This document shows, piece by piece, positions 1 through 8,772 of a stretch of 64,000 bases of DNA. Source of the stretch: CAWBYL01 sp963793025 (GTDB lineage: Bacteria; Actinomycetota; Acidimicrobiia; Acidimicrobiales; Acidimicrobilacustridaceae); NCBI GenBank assembly GCA_963793025.1, contig CAWBYL010000006.1:1364001-1428000 (forward strand). Direction: 5' to 3'. Positions within the stretch are counted from its first letter, which is position 1. Each line of letters starts with the position of its first letter. A program made the translations under genes and the position numbers. The notes below the pieces were generated by a model that saw nothing but the letters and a program-made list of their open reading frames with translations, made no database searches and was not told the origin of the DNA.

Positions 1-726
1 CAGGGCGGTGCGGGCCAGACCGGTTCGGCCGTGGGTGGCCATCGCGATCATGGCGGCCGGGAGGCGCTGGGCCAACTCGGCCAGGGCGGTGGCGGCGTCG
101 GAACCGGTGACGGTCTCCACCTGGGCGTCGAGCCCCTCGGAGCGGAGGAAGTCGGCGGTGGCGCCGAGCCGGGTGGCGAGCTCGTCGGCGTCGACGGACC
201 CGAGGGGTTCGCCGTCGTCGCTGGTGACCGCCACCACCCGCACGGAGAAGCCGAGGGCCTTGGCCCAGCGAGCGGCGCGAGGCAGGATCGACGCCGACGT
301 GGGCGATCCGTCGGTCGTGACGACGAGGATCCCGCCGGCCATGCCCGGCTGGGGGTCGGCGGCGGGACCGAGCAGCACGACCGGCCTGTCGGTGCCCTTG
401 AGGACGTCCTCGGCCACCGATCCGAGCAGGGCCTTGCCGAGGCCCGTGCGGCCGTGGGTGGCCATGACGATGGCGTCGTCGGTGTCCTTGACGGCCCCGA
501 CGATGGCCGTGGCCGGAAAGGTGTCGGGGACGACGCTGGTGGTGGTCGCCACGTCGAGCTCGGCGGCCTGGGCCTCGAGCCCGGCCTGGAGCTCCTCGAC
601 GGTGCTGCCCCAGCCCGAGGTCAACAACACGATGGAGCTGTCGAGGGAGTGGGCCAGATCCTGGGCCACGGGCAGCGCGGTGCGGGCGAGATCGGACCCG
701 TCCAGAGGGACGACGATGGAGCTCAT
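1..726 (-). CDS. Universal stress protein, tandem UspA domains (3' end outside window)
   Basis: The visible 242 residues hold one complete UspA domain (about residues 1-122) and most of a second (from about 130). The first begins with the typical IVVPLDGS strand/P-loop start. It carries the G-x2-G-x9-G-S nucleotide-binding signature in THGRTGLGKALLGSVAE near residue 90, and the second domain reaches the same MATHGRTGL motif at the window edge. Tandem Usp proteins of this kind usually bind ATP in the cytoplasm and respond to starvation, redox or oxygen stress. The ATG start is followed by SSIVVPLDG with no credible upstream extension. A second tandem Usp lies at 5995, so the pair brackets the redox operon. 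The C-terminus is missing only because the window ends. Confidence 0.9.
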   Translation of the reverse strand, partial: MSSIVVPLDGSDLARTALPVAQDLAHSLDSSIVLLTSGWGSTVEELQAGLEAQAAELDVATTTSVVPDTFPATAIVGAVKDTDDAIVMATHGRTGLGKALLGSVAEDVLKGTDRPVVLLGPAADPQPGMAGGILVVTTDGSPTSASILPRAARWAKALGFSVRVVAVTSDDGEPLGSVDADELATRLGATADFLRSEGLDAQVETVTGSDAATALAELAQRLPAAMIAMATHGRTGLARTAL

Positions 727-857
727 GGGCGGTCCTTAGCAGCGAGAGGTGTCGGACGGGCGGACGAGGCATCGCGAGGAGTCGCCGCGCTGGTCCCGAC
801 CGTACCGTCGGTGGGTGGGGATGGTGTCGACGGGCGCGAGAGGGAGCACAGGGACCC

Positions 858-2288
858 TCAACGGCGCAGCACCACCACGGCGTCGAGTCCGCCGCCCGCC
901 GCCTCGCGGAGCTCCACGTGGCCGCCGTCGGCCTCGACCAGCTTCTGCACGATGGCCAGGCCGAGGCCGCTGCCCCCGAGCTCACTGTCGGGGCGGCTCG
1001 CGGTGGCCCGCCAGAACCGATCGAAGGCGTGGGCGCGCTGCTCGGCCGTCATGCCGGGTCCCTCGTCGACCACGTGGATCTCGACCCGTTCGGCGTGGCC
1101 GTTGCGGGCGTGGCCGGTTCGGGCCGAGGCCGGTTGGCTCTCGGCGCGGAGGCTGACGGTGCTCCCGGTCGGGGAGGCCTCGATGGCGTTGGCGATGAGG
1201 TTGTCGAGCACCTGGCCGAGATGGTCGGGGTTGGTGGCTGCGGTGACCGTGTGCTCGTGCCCCTGAGGGTCGATGACGAGACGGACGTCGCGCTCGGCGG
1301 CGACCGGTTCCCAGGCCGTGAGCCGCTCCTCGAGCTCCGCGCCGAGGGCCACGGCGGCCTCGGTCGGCGGGCCCGGGGCTCGTTCGGCCCGGGCCAGTGT
1401 GAGCAGGCCGTCGACCAGGCGGGAGAGGCGCATGACCTCGGACCGGGCGGCGTCGAGGTCGACCGATGCCGGGTCGGACGGGTCCGCCTCGAGCATCTCC
1501 AGGCGCAGACGCAGGGCGGTGAGCGGCGTTCGCAGCTGGTGGGAGGCGTCGGCCACGAACTGCTCCTGGGCGGTGACGAGCTGATCGAGGCGCCGGGCCG
1601 TGGTGTTGAAGGCATCGGCGAGGGCCTGGACCTCAGGCGGCCCCTGGTCCGATCGGGCGCGGGTGTCCAGGTCGCCGTCACCGATCTTGGTCGCCGCGAC
1701 CTGGAGGTCGGCGAGTGGCCGCGTCACCCAGCGGGCGAGGAGGGCGCCGGCGGCGGCGGCCACGACGAGGGTCACCGCCGCCGCGCCGGTGAGCAGCAGC
1801 CAGTAGCGCCGCACCCGTGTGTCGAGCTGGTCGGTGGAGTAGCTGAGCCGGACGGCACCGTAGGGGTTCTCTCCCGACCCGACCGGGACGGCGACGTAGA
1901 CCAGACCGGTGCCGAGCGTGTCCGACCTCCGGGTGCCCACCGCGACCTCGCCCCCGAGAGCCTGGGCGATCTCGGGGCGGGAGGCGAACGAACGGGCTCC
2001 GTCCACCGCCGGGTCGGAGTCGGCCAGCACCTCTGCTTCTTGGTCGACGATCACGGCCCGGCCCGACGTGTCCGCCTGGTAGTTCGCCACCACCGTCTGG
2101 AGGTCTTGTTGAGCGGAGCCGTTGAGCGTGTCCTCGACGAAGGCCGACAGCACGAAGGCGTCGCGTTCGAGCCCGGCCTCGAGCTGGTCCTGCTGGCGGT
2201 CGCGGTAGGTGACGGCCAGCGGGATCTCGAGCGCGATCAACACCAGGATCGTCAGGGCGAGGTACGAACCGACGAGCCGCCGGGTCAC
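858..2288 (-). CDS. Two-component sensor histidine kinase (HAMP, HisKA, HATPase)
   Basis: A membrane sensor kinase of 476 residues. One TM segment spans about residues 7-27, an extracytoplasmic sensor of about 130 residues follows, and a second TM spans about 162-183. Next come HAMP (about 184-236), a dimerisation domain with the phospho-acceptor His in ASHQLRTPLTALRL (about residue 250), and an HATPase domain with DEGPGM and GGSGLGLAIV glycine boxes. The GTG start overlaps the stop of the upstream response regulator (GTGA), so the two are translationally coupled. The sensor region matches no family I recognise. Being divergent from the ApbE/ferric-reductase operon, it probably controls that operon, which is an inference. 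Confidence 0.92.
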   Translation of the reverse strand: MTRRLVGSYLALTILVLIALEIPLAVTYRDRQQDQLEAGLERDAFVLSAFVEDTLNGSAQQDLQTVVANYQADTSGRAVIVDQEAEVLADSDPAVDGARSFASRPEIAQALGGEVAVGTRRSDTLGTGLVYVAVPVGSGENPYGAVRLSYSTDQLDTRVRRYWLLLTGAAAVTLVVAAAAGALLARWVTRPLADLQVAATKIGDGDLDTRARSDQGPPEVQALADAFNTTARRLDQLVTAQEQFVADASHQLRTPLTALRLRLEMLEADPSDPASVDLDAARSEVMRLSRLVDGLLTLARAERAPGPPTEAAVALGAELEERLTAWEPVAAERDVRLVIDPQGHEHTVTAATNPDHLGQVLDNLIANAIEASPTGSTVSLRAESQPASARTGHARNGHAERVEIHVVDEGPGMTAEQRAHAFDRFWRATASRPDSELGGSGLGLAIVQKLVEADGGHVELREAAGGGLDAVVVLRR

Positions 2289-2998
2289 GGGTTCGGGTCC
2301 GCCACGCCGGCGGCCGTCGGCGTCGGGGGTTCGCGCAGGCGGAACCCCACTCCCCGAACCGTCTCGACGAGGGTCGGGTCGCCCAGCTTTCGGCGCAGTG
2401 ACGCCACGTGCACGTCGAGGGTCTTGGTGGGCCCGTACCAGTGCGCGTCCCAGACCTGCTCGAGGATCTCCTCGCGCGTGCGCGTCGCCCCCGGGTCGGC
2501 GGCCAGCAGGACGAGGAGGTCGAACTCCTTGCGGGTGAGCGCCACCTCCTCGTCGTCGATCGTCACCCGGTGAGCGCGCGTGTCGAGCACGACCCCGCTC
2601 CCGATGTCGACGACCGTGGGAGCGGTGTCGGCCCGGGCGCCGGTGCGGCGGGTGACGGCGCGGATGCGGGCGACCAGCTCCCGGAAGCCGAACGGCTTCA
2701 CGAGGTAGTCGTCGGCTCCGAGCTCGAGACCCAGGACGCGGTCGATCTCGTCGCCTCGCGCCGTGATGACGATGATGGGGACGCTGGACTCCAGGCGGAT
2801 GCGGCGGCACACCTCGTAGCCGTCCAGCCCGGGGAGGCCCAGGTCGAGCAGCACCAGCTCGGGGCCGGGCTCGGCCAGGGCCGCGGCGACGGCGGCGTGG
2901 CCGTCACCCACCCGCCGTACCGTGAATCCCTGGCGCTCGAGGCCACGACCCAGTGGGTCGGCGATTGTGTCGTCGTCCTCGACCAGCAGCACGTCCAC
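2285..2998 (-). CDS. OmpR-family response regulator
   Basis: The receiver domain (about residues 1-115) has the acidic pocket VEDDD, phospho-acceptor Asp52 in LVLLDLGLPGLDG, the Thr of VITARG and the Lys of YLVKPFG. A winged-helix DNA-binding domain (about 140-235) contains the characteristic LTRKEFDLLVLL and VRGVGFRLRE segments. I chose the GTG that puts VDVLLVEDD at the N-terminus. A TTG 48 bases upstream is open in frame and preceded by GTAAAGG, so the protein could be 16 residues longer. It is the first gene of a regulator-kinase operon. The gap to the divergent secreted-protein gene is only about 100 bases and must hold both promoters. Confidence 0.92.
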   Translation of the reverse strand: MDVLLVEDDDTIADPLGRGLERQGFTVRRVGDGHAAVAAALAEPGPELVLLDLGLPGLDGYEVCRRIRLESSVPIIVITARGDEIDRVLGLELGADDYLVKPFGFRELVARIRAVTRRTGARADTAPTVVDIGSGVVLDTRAHRVTIDDEEVALTRKEFDLLVLLAADPGATRTREEILEQVWDAHWYGPTKTLDVHVASLRRKLGDPTLVETVRGVGFRLREPPTPTAAGVADPNP

Positions 2999-3099
2999 GG
3001 CGACAGGTTCCCATGCGGGAGCGCTCCCCAACCGGACTTTGCCCAACCTTTACCCGCCTCTGACAGCCTGCTGTGGTGCGCCTCCGTACGGTGCCCCCC

Positions 3100-3594
3100 A
3101 TGAACCGACGCACTGCTCTTGCTCTGGCCGGCACCGCCGCCCTCGTTCTCACGACCGGCTCGGCGGCGGCGGCGGCCAACCTGGGGATCCTCTCCACCGA
3201 CCGACGCGAACCGGTGGGCGCCCTCGACGCCAGCGCCGTCTCCGCCCTGGCCGAGCCGTCGGACCCGGGATTCGTCATCGTGGACGAGATCGTCCCCGTC
3301 CCCGTTCCCGACACGGTGGTGGCCACCGGCACCGAGAGCGACGACGGGGTCGATGATCGAGGAACCGAGACCGACCTCGGGGAGGACGACAAGGGAGCCG
3401 CTCCCGCCGTCGGCTCGTCCGGCGAGGGTGGCTCGCAGGGCGGCCCGTCGAGCGAGGCGAAGCCCACGAAGGTGGTGACGCCGCCGCCGGCGGTGGCCAG
3501 CACCACCACCACCATCCACCGCAGCGACGACCGTGAGGACGATCACCGCGAGGGCGAGCGCGACCACGAGAACGAGCGCGAAGACGATGACTGA
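3100..3594 (+). CDS. Small secreted or anchored low-complexity acidic protein, first gene of the redox operon
   Basis: A protein of 164 residues with a signal-peptide-like start (MNRRTALALAG, then an Ala-rich hydrophobic run ending in a short Ala stretch near residue 28). The body carries DEIVPVPVPDTVV, a Gly/Ser/Thr-rich part and a strongly charged His/Asp/Glu/Arg tail. No catalytic domain is recognisable. A GTG 27 bases upstream is open in frame, but the ATG places the signal peptide correctly. The stop overlaps the start of the next gene. The next protein repeats the PVPV pattern after its own hydrophobic segment, so the two may be paralogous envelope proteins serving the flavin/haem partners downstream. 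Function unknown. Confidence 0.7.
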   Translation: MNRRTALALAGTAALVLTTGSAAAAANLGILSTDRREPVGALDASAVSALAEPSDPGFVIVDEIVPVPVPDTVVATGTESDDGVDDRGTETDLGEDDKGAAPAVGSSGEGGSQGGPSSEAKPTKVVTPPPAVASTTTTIHRSDDREDDHREGERDHENEREDDD

Positions 3595-4216
3595 CCCACG
3601 CGGTGGCGAGCCTTCTGCGGCCAGGATCCCGACCCCGGCCCCGGCCGCCGGTCGAGGTTCGGCTCGGGCCGCCGGTCGCCGCCACCCGGCGCGCCGGAGC
3701 CGTATGGTGCTCGGCGGGTTCTCCCTCGCCGCGGCCTGCGGGATCGTCGGTGCCCTGGCCACGTCGCCCCCTCCGGAGAGCAAGGCCCCCGACGAGGTGA
3801 CCCTCGACGTCGGTCTGGCCTCCGACGCGCTGACCGTGCCCGAGGTGCCGACCTCGACGACGCCGCCGATCACGATCATCAACCGGATCTACGTTCCGGT
3901 GCCCGCCTCGCAACTGGAGGAGGCCGGCGCGTCCGGCGATCCTTCCGTGGCCGGGGGCTCGCCTGGCTCGGGCGGGGGTTCGACGGGTGGATCCACCGGT
4001 GGGAGCTCCGGAGGTTCGGCCGCGGCCTCGAGCCGGGGCCCGGTCTCCGGCGGGTCGGGTGCGGCGGCCAGTTCCGGGTCGCCGACGGCGTCGGGGGCCA
4101 CGTCCAGCGCCTCACCGAGCGCGCCGGCTCCAACCAGTCCGGCTCCGGCCGCCACCACCCCTGCGCCGAAGCCGACGACGCCCCCGACCACGGCGGCTCG
4201 CTCGCAGGCGAGCTGA
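3587..4216 (+). CDS. Membrane-anchored Ser/Gly/Ala/Pro-rich protein of the redox operon
   Basis: A protein of 209 residues. The basic N-terminus (RAAGRRHPARRSR) precedes a hydrophobic segment of about 18 residues starting LGGFSLAAACGIVGALA, which is a signal anchor or uncleaved signal. The outside part has PITIINRIYVPVPASQLEE and then a long Ser/Gly/Ala/Pro/Thr-rich tail typical of wall-spanning linkers. Within the tail, near residue 170, lies SGATSS, which resembles the core of the ApbE flavinylation motif ([ST]GA[ST]xT). In so biased a tail that could be chance. The ATG overlaps the previous stop by eight bases, and apbE follows after four bases. It could be the extracytoplasmic partner of ApbE. 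Confidence 0.65.
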   Translation: MTDPRGGEPSAARIPTPAPAAGRGSARAAGRRHPARRSRMVLGGFSLAAACGIVGALATSPPPESKAPDEVTLDVGLASDALTVPEVPTSTTPPITIINRIYVPVPASQLEEAGASGDPSVAGGSPGSGGGSTGGSTGGSSGGSAAASSRGPVSGGSGAAASSGSPTASGATSSASPSAPAPTSPAPAATTPAPKPTTPPTTAARSQAS

Positions 4217-4220
4217 GGTG

Positions 4221-5195
4221 ATGACCGTCGAGGGACTGGTCGAGCGCCGCTTCCGGGCCCTCGGCTCGAACTGTGTCGTCAGCCTGCCCGCGCCGGTCTC
4301 CGGTGCCGGTCTCGACGCCCTTCTCGACGAGGTCGAGGACCTCCTCGAGATGCTGGAGCAACGCTGGAGCCGCTTCCGGCCCGACAGCGAGCTCAGCCAG
4401 CTGAACGCTCATGCCGGCGCGCCGGTGTTCGTGAGCCCCGAGACGTTCACCATCGTCTCGATGGCCGTCGACGCCTGGCGGGCGACCGACGGCCGCTTCG
4501 ACCCGACCGTGCTCGACGCGCTGATGGCCGCCGGCTACGACCGGTCCTTCGAGGAGATCGTGCCCGGCGCGCCGACCAGGACGCCGTCAGCCGGCGGTGG
4601 GGGCCCGGAGGTCCCGTCACCGGCCGGTGTGGAGCTCGACGAGGTGCTGGGGGTGGTGCGCCTCCCCGACGGGGTGCACCTCGACCTCGGCGGCATCGGC
4701 AAGGGTCGGAGCGCCGACCTCGTGGTCGCCCACCTGCTCGACCGGGGGACGGGGGCGGCGTGCGTCGACCTCGGCGGCGACGTCCGTGTGGTGGGAGGGG
4801 CCGACCCGGGGGTCGGCGGCTGGGTCGTGGCCGTGGCCGACCCGAACCATCCCGACGTCGACCTCACCCGCCTGCGGCTCGACGACGGCGCGGTCACCAC
4901 CAGCGCCCGCACCCGGCGCCGCTGGGAGACCGCCGCCGGGGAGGCGCACCACCTCCTCGATCCCCGCACCGGCCGTCCGGCGGCGAGCGGTCTGGCCGGA
5001 GTGACCGTCGTGGCCGGTTCGGCCGCCTGGGGCGAGGTCCACGCCAAGGCGGCCCTGGTCGCCGGACCGACCGAAGGAGTCCGACTGGTCGAGGCCGCCG
5101 GTCTGTCCGCCATCCTCGTCACCGACGACGGTCGCGTCCTCACCGCCGGGCCCCTCGGGGACTACCTGGTCGAACCTCTCCGGAACGCCTCGTGA
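4221..5195 (+). CDS. apbE: FAD:protein FMN transferase (ApbE)
   Basis: ApbE transfers FMN from FAD to a Thr/Ser of target proteins, normally outside the membrane, with Mg2+. The 324 residues carry the family landmarks in order: ERRFRALGSNC start, RFDPTVLDALMAAGYD, HLDLGGIGKGRSADLV (FAD site), CVDLGGDVRVVGG, VTTSARTRRRW and HHLLDPRTGRPA, then the AAWGEVHAKAAL helix near the metal site. No signal peptide is evident, so export is unclear; some ApbE proteins work in the cytoplasm. It sits between the two secreted proteins and the ferric-reductase-like gene, whose GTG start overlaps its stop. A GTG three bases upstream of the ATG is an alternative start. Confidence 0.93.
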   Translation: MTVEGLVERRFRALGSNCVVSLPAPVSGAGLDALLDEVEDLLEMLEQRWSRFRPDSELSQLNAHAGAPVFVSPETFTIVSMAVDAWRATDGRFDPTVLDALMAAGYDRSFEEIVPGAPTRTPSAGGGGPEVPSPAGVELDEVLGVVRLPDGVHLDLGGIGKGRSADLVVAHLLDRGTGAACVDLGGDVRVVGGADPGVGGWVVAVADPNHPDVDLTRLRLDDGAVTTSARTRRRWETAAGEAHHLLDPRTGRPAASGLAGVTVVAGSAAWGEVHAKAALVAGPTEGVRLVEAAGLSAILVTDDGRVLTAGPLGDYLVEPLRNAS

Positions 5196-5860
5196 CCGCC
5201 ACGCTGGTGCCGATCCTCGCGGCCACCAAGGTGTGGTGGTACGTCTCGCGCTCGGCCGGCGTCGTGGCGTGGGCCCTGTGCAGCCTGTCGGTCCTCTGGG
5301 GCCTGGCCCTGGCCACCCGAGCCCTCGGCCACCGCCCGACCGCGCCGTGGCTGCTGGACCTGCACCGGTTCCTCGGCGGGTTGGCGGTGGTGTTCGTGGC
5401 GGTGCACCTCGCCGGCCTGGCCCTCGACCCGTTCGTGAGCTTCGGCGTGGCCGAGATCGCCGTTCCGATGGCGTCGTCCTGGAAGCCGGGGGCCGTGGCC
5501 TGGGGCGTGGTGGCGGCCTACCTCCTCTTGGCCGTGGAGATCACGTCGCTGCTGAAGAAGCGGATCCCGGCGCGCCTGTGGCGCAGCGTGCACCTGACCA
5601 GCTACCTGCTCTACGCCTTCGCCACCGTTCACCTGCTCCTGGCGGGCACGGACCGCACCAACCCGGTGCTGCGGTGGAGCGTGCTGGTCTCGATCGGCGC
5701 CGTGGTCTTCTTCACCGCCTACCGGTGGATCGGACCGGGTCGGGCGGCGAGCGTCCGGGCGTCGCGGGCTGCCGCGGCGAAACCCCCGTCCGGACCCGGA
5801 GGACCGCGATCCGACCCCGCCGTCCCCACCGGCGCCGACGAGCGGCGGTCGGGGATCTGA
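5192..5860 (+). CDS. Ferric-reductase-like transmembrane protein (haem-binding, FRD family)
   Basis: About six TM helices in 222 residues. Two helices each carry a His pair spaced 13-14 residues apart (LDLHRFLGGLAVVFVAVHLAG and WRSVHLTSYLLYAFATVHLL), the b-type bis-haem pattern of ferric reductase/NOX/MsrQ-type membrane domains. No cytoplasmic FAD/NAD domain is fused, so electrons must come from quinol or from a separate partner. Following apbE with a GTGA overlap, it fits a chain in which haem passes electrons to a covalently flavinylated outside protein, which is inference. The C-terminal tail of about 45 residues is basic, Ala/Pro-rich and cytoplasmic. Confidence 0.82.
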   Translation: MTATLVPILAATKVWWYVSRSAGVVAWALCSLSVLWGLALATRALGHRPTAPWLLDLHRFLGGLAVVFVAVHLAGLALDPFVSFGVAEIAVPMASSWKPGAVAWGVVAAYLLLAVEITSLLKKRIPARLWRSVHLTSYLLYAFATVHLLLAGTDRTNPVLRWSVLVSIGAVVFFTAYRWIGPGRAASVRASRAAAAKPPSGPGGPRSDPAVPTGADERRSGI

Positions 5861-5994
5861 CGTCGTCGGCCCCGTAGGGACGAACCGCCGCTGACCGGGA
5901 CCTGACGCCGACGTCCCCATCGGGCCCGATCGGCCGTGGACCGGTCGCGATGGTCCTGTCCGTGAGCCGGGCCATGGGCCACAATGGGGCCCGA

Positions 5995-7197
5995 ATGTAC
6001 AAGCACGTGATCGTTCCCTTCGACGGCGGGCTCGAGACGAGGGCGGTGGTGGCACCGGCGGCCGATCTGGCGTGGCGGTGCGGGGCCAAGCTCGTGATCG
6101 TGAGCACCACGGCCATCAGCGACAGCGCGCTGCGCATGGTGTTGAAGTCGCAGGCCATCTCCAAGAGCGGGGCCGACGTCGACTTCTGGATCGACCTCGA
6201 CAAGTCGATCGGTGCGGCCCTGGTGGATGCCGCCCGTCACCGGGCCGATCCCATCGTGTGCATCAGCTCCCGTCGGCGCATGCGGGGGGTCATCCGGGCC
6301 CGCACCACGATCAATCCCTTCCCGATCGAGGTCCTGCAGGGCTGTACGGCGCCCGTGCTGGTGATCGGACCGGAGACCGACGTCAGCAGGGGACTGCCCC
6401 TCGTCGAGGTGGTCGTTCCCTACGACGGCTCCCCGGGCGCAGCCGAGGCGCTGGCCCTGGCCGCCCGATGGGGTGAGAGCCTGCGCCTGGTCGTGCACAT
6501 CGTGGGCACCGTCGAGGGTGACGAGCCGCCGCCCAAGCCCGCCCGCCCCGCCGAGCCCACTCCGCTCGACCTGCTCGAGGGGCTCACCGGGTCCGACGCG
6601 TCGGGACCGGTGGCCAATCCGGAGCACCAGGCCATGGTGGGTCGGCTGGAGGCGGCGCTCGACGCCATTCGCCCCCTCGTCCCGTGGGCGGGCTTCGAGT
6701 TGATCGCCACCGGCGATCCTGCCGCCGCCCTGGTCGATCTCACCGCCGATCGCCCCGACACGATCCTCGTGCTGCCGGCCAACCGCGACCAGCGCCTCGG
6801 GGCCGATCAGGCCACTGCGCTCGGTCCGATGGTGGATGCCGTGGTGCGGGCCAGCCGCCGGGCGGTGCTGCTCACCCCGCCCTCGGTCGCCCCGCCGCCG
6901 GTCGCCCCGCCCCGGTCGCCCCGCCCACCTGACCGCGAGCTCGCACTTCTCCCCCCTTTTGGAATCGATGCGCTGTCCGCGTGCCAGGGCACGCGAGATG
7001 CGCATCGTTTGGCTCTCTTTGGGAATCGATGCGCTGTGCGCGTGCCAGGGCACGCGAGATGCGCATCGTTTGGGTCGTGGGTGTCCGGGATGGCTCCGGT
7101 CAGTCGGAGTTGCCGAGGCCGCCGCGGCCGTCGGGGCCGCCGAGCCCGGCGAGCCCGGCCAGTCCGGCCAGCTGGGCCGGCGACCTCGGTCCGGTGA
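5995..7197 (+). CDS. Universal stress protein, tandem domains, with aberrant C-terminal tail
   Basis: Residues 1 to about 305 form two UspA domains (MYKHVIVPFDGG start and VEVVVPYDGSPG for the second). The Gly-rich ATP loop is degenerate in both, so nucleotide binding is doubtful. The stop at 7195 lies far beyond the domain. The last 95 residues come from a Pro-rich stretch, the 61-bp palindromic repeats and sequence antisense to the next gene. One extra base near 6912, inside a 15-base tandem repeat (GTCGCCCCGCCGCCG type), would give a PVAPPPVAPPT ending with a stop at 6930-6932 and a 312-residue protein. I consider that the true end. The ATG is well placed; upstream in-frame codons give no Usp sequence. 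Confidence 0.8.
   Translation: MYKHVIVPFDGGLETRAVVAPAADLAWRCGAKLVIVSTTAISDSALRMVLKSQAISKSGADVDFWIDLDKSIGAALVDAARHRADPIVCISSRRRMRGVIRARTTINPFPIEVLQGCTAPVLVIGPETDVSRGLPLVEVVVPYDGSPGAAEALALAARWGESLRLVVHIVGTVEGDEPPPKPARPAEPTPLDLLEGLTGSDASGPVANPEHQAMVGRLEAALDAIRPLVPWAGFELIATGDPAAALVDLTADRPDTILVLPANRDQRLGADQATALGPMVDAVVRASRRAVLLTPPSVAPPPVAPPRSPRPPDRELALLPPFGIDALSACQGTRDAHRLALFGNRCAVRVPGHARCASFGSWVSGMAPVSRSCRGRRGRRGRRARRARPVRPAGPATSVR
6951..7068. repeat. Two tandem copies of a 61-bp palindromic element
   Basis: Each copy folds as CGATGCGC-5 nt-GCGTGCC-AG-GGCACGC-GAGAT-GCGCATCG, with perfectly complementary 8-bp and 7-bp arms. Copy 1 arms span 6966-7007 and copy 2 spans 7027-7068, an exact 61-base offset. 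The copies differ at one spacer base (TGTCC versus TGTGC). The linker (CTTTGGGAAT type) also precedes copy 1, so about two full units are present. They lie at the convergent end of the universal stress gene and the REC-EAL gene. The form is that of REP/BIME-like intergenic repeats or a double terminator. Confidence 0.85.
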
Positions 7198-8772
7198 ACA
7201 CCGCCGGGCCGGTGCGGACGGGTCGGCCCTCCCGCGTCGCTTCGGCACCGCCGTCGCCGGCCTCGTCGCCGCCCGCCTCGTCGTCGAGGTCGGACCCGAG
7301 GCGCACGGGGAGGGAGGTCGGCTCGCTGATGACCTGACCCTGACCGTGGCGGACGCCGACCGCCCTCACCCACTCGCGTTCCGCATCGGTGGCGATGCCC
7401 TCGGCGACGAGGACGGCGTCGATGTCGGTGGCGAAGGAGACGAGGGCGGTGGTCAAGGCCCGCCGTATGGGGTCCTCGGCCAGGCCTTCGATGAAGGTGC
7501 GGTCGAGCTTGATGATGTCGGGCTGGAGTCGGAGGATGTGTTGGAGGCTGGCGAAGCCGGCGCCGGCGTCGTCGACAGCGAGGCGAACGCCCATCTCCCG
7601 TAGCCGGGCGACGGGCTCCACCAGCGCCTGGTAGTCCTCGATCCGCTCGTGCTCAGTCAGCTCGATCACGATGCGCGAGGCCGGCAGCTCGGCCAGGGCC
7701 CGGTGCAGGCCGGCCGAACGAATCGTCTCGGCCGAGGCGTTGACCGAGAGGAACACCCCGTCGGGGAGCAGCGGGAGTCCCTCCACGGCCTTGCGCAGCG
7801 CGGCCAACTCCAGCTGGATGCCGAGACCCACCTCCGCGGCCTCGACGAACCATTCGAGCGGGCTGCGCTGGGACTCGGTGCCGAAGCGGGAGAGGGCCTC
7901 GACGCCGATCAGGGCGCCGCTGTCGAGCTCGATGATGGGTTGGTAGACCACCGTCAGACGAGCATCGCTCGGATCCACGGCCGGCCGTCGGTCGGTTCCG
8001 TCACCGGAGACAGCGTCACCGGAGCCTGCGTCGTCGAGTCGCTCGAGGACGGCCTCGATCCGTTGGGTGATCGCCCGGCGCCGTTCGGACCGGGCCTGCT
8101 CCACTGCGTACTGCTCGTTCATGCGGTGCTCGAGCGCAGCCTTCTCCCGCCGGAGCTGGGTGTGCAGGGCGCGGGTCTCGAGCAGGTTGTTGATTCGCAG
8201 CAGGAGCTCGTTGTAGCGGAACGGCTTGGTCAGGAAGTCGCGTGCGCCCACGGCGAGGGCTCGTTCCCGGGTGGCGTCGGTGACATCGGCGGTGAGGACC
8301 AGGATCGGCACGTAGCTGTCGGAGCCGACGAGCGGTTCCAGCTGGGCCATGACCTCGAAGCCGTCGGGTTGGGGCATGTGGAGGTCGAGTACGAGGAGGT
8401 CGGGCTCGAAGCCACAGAAGCGCTCGATGGCCCGACTCGAGTCGGAGATCGTCTGCAGGTTGGTGTAGCCGGCCCGTTCGAGCATCCGGCGCAGGACGAG
8501 CAGGTTCGCCTCCTCGTCGTCGACGATGAGGATCCACGCGTTCTCCACCGGCTGTCCGATGTCGGCCATCCCGCCCATCCCGGTCATGCCCCGGGGGACG
8601 GCCGGGCCGCCGGCGGTGGGACCGCTGTAGGCCGCGGCGGGACCGGAGTAGTGGACCGGAGTCGGATCGGTGCCGCCCGGGTCGGCGTCGTCCGGGTCAA
8701 CCGCGTCCGGGCCGGCAGCGTCCGGGCCGGCAGCGTCCGGCTCGGGGAAGGTCGGGAGGGGAGGGGTGGTGC

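Noticed and set aside
31..2573. Long open frames on the plus strand opposite the universal stress gene and the kinase (31-1266, 918-2573)
   Set aside because: They are antisense to clearly conserved domains, have Gly/Arg/Val-biased composition and no family similarity; they arise from high GC third positions.
5873..5920. GGGAC direct repeats 20 bases apart and a GGGAC/GTCCC pair upstream of the universal stress gene, suggestive of a DosR-like site
   Set aside because: Spacing between half-sites (11 bases) does not match the DosR consensus, and GGGAC is common in this composition.
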